Shown: piece by piece, positions 58,047 to 64,000 of the stretch
How positions within the stretch are numbered: position 1 is the stretch's first letter
How the letters are laid out: each line of letters opens with the position of its first letter
Assembly (NCBI GenBank): GCA_021209875.1
Contig: JAGYVD010000005.1
Location: 3,572,001 to 3,636,000 of the forward strand
DNA: 64,000 bases
Source of the DNA: Rosellinia necatrix
Lineage: Eukaryota > Ascomycota > Sordariomycetes > Xylariales > Xylariaceae
Direction of reading: 5' to 3'
Translations under genes and position numbers: made by a program
Notes under the pieces: model-generated
The model's database searches: none
What the model was told of the DNA's origin: nothing
The model's input: the letters and a program-made list of their open reading frames with translations, nothing else

Positions 58047-61000
58047 CTAAGCTAATTCCTGAATAATACTGCGGGCTCGGTTGCTGATCTCCCGTGGGTT
58101 GGAGATAAGGCCAGTAATTGTTTTCGCCAAGCTAACCGTACCGGAGACGAATGAGGGAGCACCATTCCAGAGCACAGCCCCAAGTACTAGTACTAAAATT
58201 GGTATCTAGGCTATGATTAGCTTGAGAGTTCAAAAAAATATGTAAAATTTTGCAAAGTACTTACCCAAACAAACCACAGCATTTTATCTCTACTGCCAGT
58301 CTTGAGGCTCTGGGCATGCGCTCGCTGGAGCGTTTCCTGCTGTTCTTTGGTGATATGATGCTTGCGACCAATCTGAAGCAAAGCGGGAACTTCTTGTGTT
58401 CGCGAGGCTTCCGTCGTACCCTGGTCAAACAACGCCGTGCATTTAGCATCTGCTTCAAATTCCGCCGCGGCTTGAGCAGCTGATGCTTGTTTGACATCGA
58501 GATCCTTTTGCGGGAAAATATCCCCGTAGGCAGGAGGCGAATCACCGCCTCCAAAGAATGGGAAGACTGCCCATCTATTGTCACCAGTGTTGTTTGTGTG
58601 TGTCCCTGTAGGCTCTTGTCGTTGGCCGCGTATATTGGGGACAAGGGAGCTAATGCGTTGCATAACTGGGGCTGATTGTAAGTAAGCTTGGTAGTTTGGC
58701 AAGACGGGCATGGGCGGCAGGTTTGGCATTTGCCGGATATTTGGCATTTGTAACTGGGATAGGTTTTGAAGGTGCATTGTCATGGTATGTTGGAACTGTT
58801 GTAGTTGGGTTGCAACTTGTTCGCGGATAGCCGCCATCGTGGCATTTGGAGAAGCTGGGCCGTCGTCTTCCTCGTCGTCTACTGGGTGTGGGTCTGCAAT
58901 AGATCGGCGACGCTTTCCAGCAAAACTACCTCCCCTCATATCAGGCCAATCACCGTCTTCCTCGGGGGCAGTCTCTTCAGAGGAATCGACATTGTCGACT
59001 TCTGCCACCGTGTCAAAATTACCCGGTAGGAATTCCCGAGGGTCCATTGGTGTCAAAGGGGTCGCGGAGCCCGGGCTACTGGCCGAGCTCGGGCGTGAAT
59101 CGAGACTCCGCGAACGGAAATGGTTCTCGGTATGTTGTAGGCTCCGACGAACAGCTTGGGATCTAGCGAGATCGATAGGTCGGAGACCAGAACGGGATTG
59201 TATATTCTGATCGGCCCCTTTCGCAACGAGTCGGCGGACGATTTCAGGTTGATCATTCATCACAGCCATATGAAGTGGAGTAAAACCCCCCCTTGTCTTT
59301 CATGTTGACGTTGGCACCACGTGATAGTAGACCGGCGACAAAACGAATAAAGCCAAGGGAGCATGCTAGATGTAGCATGGTCTGTCCACTGGGCCTTTTA
59401 AGATTGATCCGAGCTTGGCTAGGGTTCTCATGTTGATCCATGACCTCAAGGATTCGAAGAAGGCTTGATTCAACCGCCCCCCCGGCTTCCAGGTTGAAGC
59501 GATTGAAGTTATTATTTCCGTTACCATGGGGGGGTTGGTTGTTTGGGCCGGGTTGGGGGGCTTGTGGGAAAAGAATACGTCTTGCAAATTCCGCGGGATC
59601 TACCGCCATTGCTCCATACTGGCTAGCCAGCACCCCCAGGGCAGTACGTATGAGTTGATCTTCGTCATCATCTCGGTAATTGAAGATAGCATGTTGTTGC
59701 TGCATCACCGGCCGTCTTCCCGGGTGCTTAATTGTCACTGGCACCGGCCCAGATACAGGCGAGGGAGGGAGCATGCACACGAGGGGATGTCGGTCCCCAG
59801 TAGGTTGTGGTAATAGCCTTTTGGGATCCGAAATAGACTTCCAGGCCATCATTCGTAAAGTTACTGCCGAGAACAGTGATCTCAGCCCCACCGCTTTTCG
59901 ATCCTTCGTTAGGGATAATTCTAAGAATAGCGGGCAGTGGCATCAGAGGCCCGACGGGCATATCCTGCGTTCGTTGAGAAATATGTAGATTCTGGGCATC
60001 AGGTCGCAACTGGCTTGGGCTGGGGGCACGACTGGGATGCGCAGACGCTGGGGCGGAGAACATTTGGTTGGTGGACAATTCCAGATTAATAGGTCTGTTG
60101 TTCAGCCCGGAAAAGACAAACGGCTCGGCCCTGCTGCCGTTCGGTGTCGGAGGCCCTCCACTAAGCGATGGGGGTAGGCGATTAAGCACGTTTTGCTGCC
60201 CTTGATTCGAAAGATCACCGTTGAACGGACCATGTGACATGCCTGGCAAAAAGGACGAGTTTCCTGCGGGGTTCGCCGCAAGGTCATTCTGAACATTGGG
60301 GAGCATCGACTGTGGTGGTTGTTTCGTTTCGATTTTCGTCATAGCGAGGCCAGTTGGTATCTTACCCCCCATGCTGGCTTTTCGTTTTCTATTCCCGACA
60401 CTTAAAGGGCTGGCTGGAGACGTTTGTCTTGAGAGATTGCGTGGCGTTGATGCTGTTGATATAGCCTGGGGATTGCTTGCATGGGGGGTGGAAGAGGAAA
60501 CAACTAACTGGGCATTTTGTGCCTGGATCTGCGGATCGGTGGAATGGGTTTGACGGAAAGGAAGTGAAGAGGTGTCACCAGAATTCGGACCAGACGATGC
60601 TAAAGTCTTCACGCCCCTAGGCTGAATGGGTGTTACATGCGTTGTCATCGTCAAAGCCATGCCTGCCTGTGGTGGCATCGGTGGGCCATTGGTAACCAAG
60701 GGTTGAGAGTGAGGCTGAGGCGAATGTTGAAGCTGAAGTTGATGTTGAGATTGGGGTTGAGACGGCGGTTGCGGCGTAGGTGGAGGGCCAGCCTGCGCAG
60801 GGGTTTTATGATCGTCTGTTATCATGATCGACGATGAAATACCTTGAGCAATAATGGCACCCACATAGTCCTTCAATGTAATGATAACCTGAAACCCAAG
60901 CTTCTCCCCATGATGGCGGCAATAACAAGCAATGCGCATGGGGGCGTCCACCTGCACGGTCCCTTCAGGAAGGGAGCCGTTGATAAATCCCGCCCCCGTT

Positions 61001-62452
61001 GGATCAGCCATACCCGGCGTGACAGTCTGCCATTCCTTGACCTCCTGGGTGTTGAACACGATAGCTCGTTTATACTGATATCGGCTCCAGAGCTCGTCTT
61101 CTTCTGGCTTTTTATGCTTTTTTCGACTAGCACGTTTCTTTTCCCTCAGGATACAGCCCATGCATATGCGTACCTCGCCTCCATTTTGTGGTTTGTTTTC
61201 TTCGTCTTCAATGTTGTTAGTAGGATCGTCCAAGTCGTCAAGGCTGGGTTTCCCAGCGGCACGTCCAAATGCCCGCTTACGGCTCGCTTCGTCACGCATC
61301 GCACTAGTGCATACTAGCATAGTCGTTAATTCCAGTGTGTCCGGGCTTGGCCCCATAGGGGGCTTTTGGAGCAACTTCGGCTTAGATATTGTGTGGGTTG
61401 GGAGATGGACCTTCTTAATCCCCTTGGGAGAATTATGTAGCGTGATTTTAAGCGGAATTTGTGTTTCGACCCGTGACTTGACTGGCATCGGGTGTATCAC
61501 TAATCTAGGTAATGGGGAATGCAACAGCGGTGGTGGCGGGTTCCCGTTAGATATATCTTGAGTAGTAGGTGGGATATATGCCAATTCAGGCCTTGGTGGC
61601 GGGAACGGTTGGTGGCCGATTTGGCTATTTGCTGCGGATAACCAGCTTGTAGGCATTCCCATGCTGCTAAAAGCATCGCTAAAATTATTGTTGAAGTTGC
61701 CATCCGGCGAGGATAGGTTATTAGGATATATGGCAGTGGGCGACGACTCGCTGCCAGAAAGCTGTGCTGCCACTGGCGAGGACTCGCGAGGACTCCTCGT
61801 TCTATTTTTGTTCGCCGGCCGATGAGTTGACTGCTTCTGGAAACCATGAGTACCCATTAACTGGCTGTATTAAAAAGAAATCATAACTAACCGTGCGTGT
61901 CTTTGGTTGGGCCTTGCGTCTCTTGATAGCGCGACCTTGAGGGAAAGCCTCGTTGGGTATGTGGAAATCCGGCGAAGGATCGTGTGGAGCCGTTGGCTCG
62001 GGGCTGCTTGGGTCGCCTGGTAGTGTGAGATATTGAGACATATCAACGGAAGAGTCCATGTTAAATGTATCTTCATTGCCTGAGATATCGTCAAGCCATT
62101 CGCCAGGAGAGACATCCACCGACATCGCATCCATCGACGTGTGCGGGGAGTTCGAACCAACACTTCTCAGCGATGAGGAGGATGACGTCGAACCTCGGTG
62201 TGAGGGTGGATGGGGGTCAGGTTTGTCCGCGGCAAGAACGTTTTGGCTCGCCTGTTGAATGTCATCGAAAGCATAGGCGCGACCATCAAATATGGTAGGA
62301 TCGCCCTCGTCTCCTGCTTGAAGGCCCATGAAATTAGTATCCTTCATTAGCGAACCATTACCAGCGGTGCCATCCATGTCAAATTCGAAAGAATACATTT
62401 CTGACGCCAACCGCTCCTCGTCGGGAAAGGTGAAAGGCTCGGAGATAGGCAT
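58047..62452 (-). CDS. MGA2/SPT23-type membrane-tethered transcription factor, two apparent frameshifts
   Basis: ER-anchored factor; in yeast Mga2/Spt23 are cut by the proteasome and switch on the OLE1 fatty-acid desaturase in response to membrane fluidity and oxygen. Exons: 62452-61892, 61836-58265 and 58205-58047, with 55- and 59-nt introns. Order: disordered N-terminus with IKRRKAQPK; a conserved block (PLKITLHNSPKGIKKVHLPT; CMGCILREKKRASRKKHKK); a Gln/Pro linker; IPT/TIG domain (LRIIPNEGSKSGGAEITVLG, about residue 815); ankyrin repeats (GQTMLHLACSLGF; TPLHMAVMNDQPEIVRRLVA); C-terminal membrane helix (WIPILVLVLGAVLW). The frame breaks at G4 59783-59786 and at C7 59286-59292. Taking one base from each gives 1429 residues with every domain intact. 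ATG 62452 is the first true ATG. Confidence 0.85.
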
Positions 62453-63035
62453 GACGTCCACTATGAAGCTTCAGCCCCGCCTACTTATTCTAGCTTTATA
62501 TTCGATCAACTGCGACGGACCGAGGTGTCTGACGCCAGAAAGAGTCTCCTGCTATGGTTTCACGGACAGCTCGGGGCCGGCGGCATGCGTAGGATAAGAC
62601 AGTTGCGAAGACGGGCTCGGAATACGATAAGGAGACGCGAACAGTGGTTGCCGGTCGGTCAGGTCTATAGCAACATGATGACTCCGTCCAGGGTGAATGA
62701 ATGTCGATGGCGGGTTTCCAGCGGGAAGTATCAATTGCTATCGGGGGTGGGTGGAATTTTGGTGGATAGTACACGAATAAAGCAGCGGAGGAATTGGGTC
62801 GGCCAATTATCGTTTCGCGGGTCACAGGCGCAGATGTCGTGGTGAATCGGGTGTGTGTCGGTGAATACTAGACAGGCGTCAAACGTTGTCTCTCCAGCCG
62901 GCTCGCGGTGTAGGGGGGGATTGGTGCTCCAAGATAGGGAATATCTCGGTGGGCAATTGTGCAGCTCGACGAAGGAACGACGGCAGCCGGTCGAGGGGCC
63001 TGTTTGGTCGTGGGTGTGGCCGTGGCTGTAGTTGT

Positions 63036-63120
63036 GGGCGTGGTTGTGGTTGTGGATGTGGATGTGGATGTGGATGTGGTCGTGGTCGTGGATGTGGTCG
63101 TGGATGTGGTCGTGGTCGTG
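63036..63120. repeat. 6-bp minisatellite GTGGAT/GTGGTC
   Basis: About fourteen copies of a hexamer alternating between GTGGAT and GTGGTC (first copies GTGGTT). It is in the upstream flank of the MGA2/SPT23-type gene. Confidence 0.85.
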
Positions 63121-63444
63121 TGCCGCCGCTGGCTGGTTGCTGGGTGCTGGGAGCTTGGGTGGTGGATGTTTTTGGTGGTAAATGATGGAATCACCCGGTG
63201 GATGCAGTCCGGAGTGCTGGTGCTATTGGTGGCAGTCACCGCCTTGCAGCGTCCGGTCCTGTTGTGACTGATCAGGTCGGGCGCAGGTCGGGGGGCAGAG
63301 CAAAAGTTGTCGTTGCAGGTCGGATTGCGGCAGGTTGGTGCCTTTTGGGGCCTCTCTACCTATTAGGACTGGGAAGCTGATCCCTACCCGAACGTACACG
63401 CACCCAAGAGTCGAAGCAGAAGTCCAGGGCAACAGCAGTGTACA

Positions 63445-63990
63445 TATAGGTATGTAGTTAGGTAGAGGTAGGTAGGTAGGTATAGAAGAGAGTGGAGAAG
63501 ATACAGCACGCTATAATCGTATTAGTACTTTGAGGAACGGGCCTGGGTGAATAAGTATCCAAAACGGATACATATTAACCTCGCGGCAAACCAAGGAGCC
63601 GGACTGCCTAGCAAAGCGAGTAGATAGGCAAGGTAGGAGGGAGATAATAGGTCATAGGTATGTAGGTAGAAGCCAAGCAGTGATTGATGAGGAAAGAAAT
63701 TGGAACCGAGTCTGTACCTCAGCTCAAGACAGACAACCGTAATGCAAGTAGGCAATTAAGGCAAGTGCGTAGGTAAGGTACCTACAGAACCTAGTACCTC
63801 AGTTATCGTGGTAGGTAGCAATATTTCGGCAAAACTAGGCCGGACTTATCTCCAGCATCTTCTGTCAGTTCTGTCTGACGCATCATGCGCTAAACCGAAA
63901 ATGATTCACGAATCCACCCACAAGGTCTTGGGCTCTACCAGATAACTACACTACTTACGTAGGTAGGTAGCACTGTCAGACACCTAGACT
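63445..63990. repeat. Dispersed TAGGTA/GTAGGTAGGTA motif cluster
   Basis: Repeated short copies of GTAGGTAG and TAGGTACCTA-type palindromic motifs (63452-63484, 63656-63668, 63763-63786, 63958-63970). The same motif family is found between genes throughout the window and never inside a well-supported exon. Confidence 0.75.
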
Positions 63991-64000
63991 AGACGTTAAT

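Larger units (their letters stand above)
62453..64000. other. Upstream region of the MGA2/SPT23-type gene, with minisatellite and TAGGTA repeats
   Basis: Probably promoter and long 5' UTR. A GTGGAT/GTGGTC minisatellite lies at 63036-63120 and dense TAGGTA/GTAGGTAG motifs fill 63445-63485 and 63600-63990. Frames made of Val/Asp or Thr repeats over the minisatellite are artefacts. Confidence 0.5.

Noticed and set aside
61860..61891. 31-nt intron in the MGA2/SPT23-type gene
   Set aside because: Too short for a fungal intron; extending to the next in-frame acceptor (61837) gives a normal 55-nt intron without a frameshift, so no further error is claimed here.
62868..63267. Thr-rich and Val/Asp-rich frames of about 100 codons
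   Set aside because: They only translate the GTGGAT/GTGGTC minisatellite.
1..64000. CRISPR arrays, insertion sequences, operons, Shine-Dalgarno sites
   Set aside because: The sequence is eukaryotic: introns, poly-T/CT spacers and fungal gene families. No direct-repeat/spacer pattern, transposase, integrase or reverse-transcriptase motif was found.

Overview
The window is nuclear DNA of a filamentous ascomycete, most likely a sordariomycete. The evidence is intron-containing genes (most introns 50-110 nt, GTAAGT/GTATGT-type donors), orthologues of velvet VeA, PHO80/PREG, VTC, GLT1, MGA2/SPT23 and GID5/VID28, a retinal-less opsin-related protein, and many intergenic copies of ACCTACCTAGGTA-type motifs. 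I see no rRNA, tRNA, CRISPR array, transposase or reverse transcriptase.

Layout. 1-2166: gene-free, rich in TAGGTA motifs and an 8-bp tandem array. 2167-4579 (-): VTC2/VTC3-type polyphosphate-polymerase subunit. 5361-12065 (-): complete seven-exon glutamate synthase GLT1. 12.1-18.2 kb: gene-poor. 18164-19613 (+): APC15/Mnd2-like. 20290-21470 (-): BET1 SNARE. 22644-23128 (-): CHZ1 histone chaperone with a 13-nt exon. 23800-24509 (-): EMC10-like ER protein. 25310-26569 (-): PHO80-like cyclin. 28320-31518 (+): GID5/VID28 armadillo protein. 31951-32539 (-): small multi-pass membrane protein with an apparent frameshift. 35242-36326 (+): opsin-related protein lacking the retinal lysine. 39036-39870 (-): SET-domain-like protein in AT-rich surroundings. 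42359-43069 (+): Asn-rich single-pass hypothetical. 43.1-50.8 kb: a second gene-poor stretch, lying upstream of velvet VeA (50795-52234, +). 53452-55761 (+): large disordered hypothetical. 58047-62452 (-): MGA2/SPT23-type IPT-ankyrin factor with two apparent single-base frameshifts.

The genes are mostly housekeeping and do not form a cluster. The main functional tie is phosphate: the SPX-domain VTC subunit stores phosphate as polyphosphate and the PHO80-type cyclin restrains the phosphate-starvation factor, but they lie over 20 kb apart. Several others act in the secretory pathway and at the ER (BET1, EMC10-like, MGA2/SPT23) or in ubiquitin ligases (APC15, GID5).

The most notable structural observation is that three genes (GLT1 leader, DUF7704-like, MGA2/SPT23 twice) read cleanly only if one base is added or removed in a G/C homopolymer. 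That points to assembly homopolymer errors first and real mutations second. I did not find convincing evidence of a new mobile or defence system. Exon boundaries were built by hand from splice signals, reading frame and family similarity recalled from memory.
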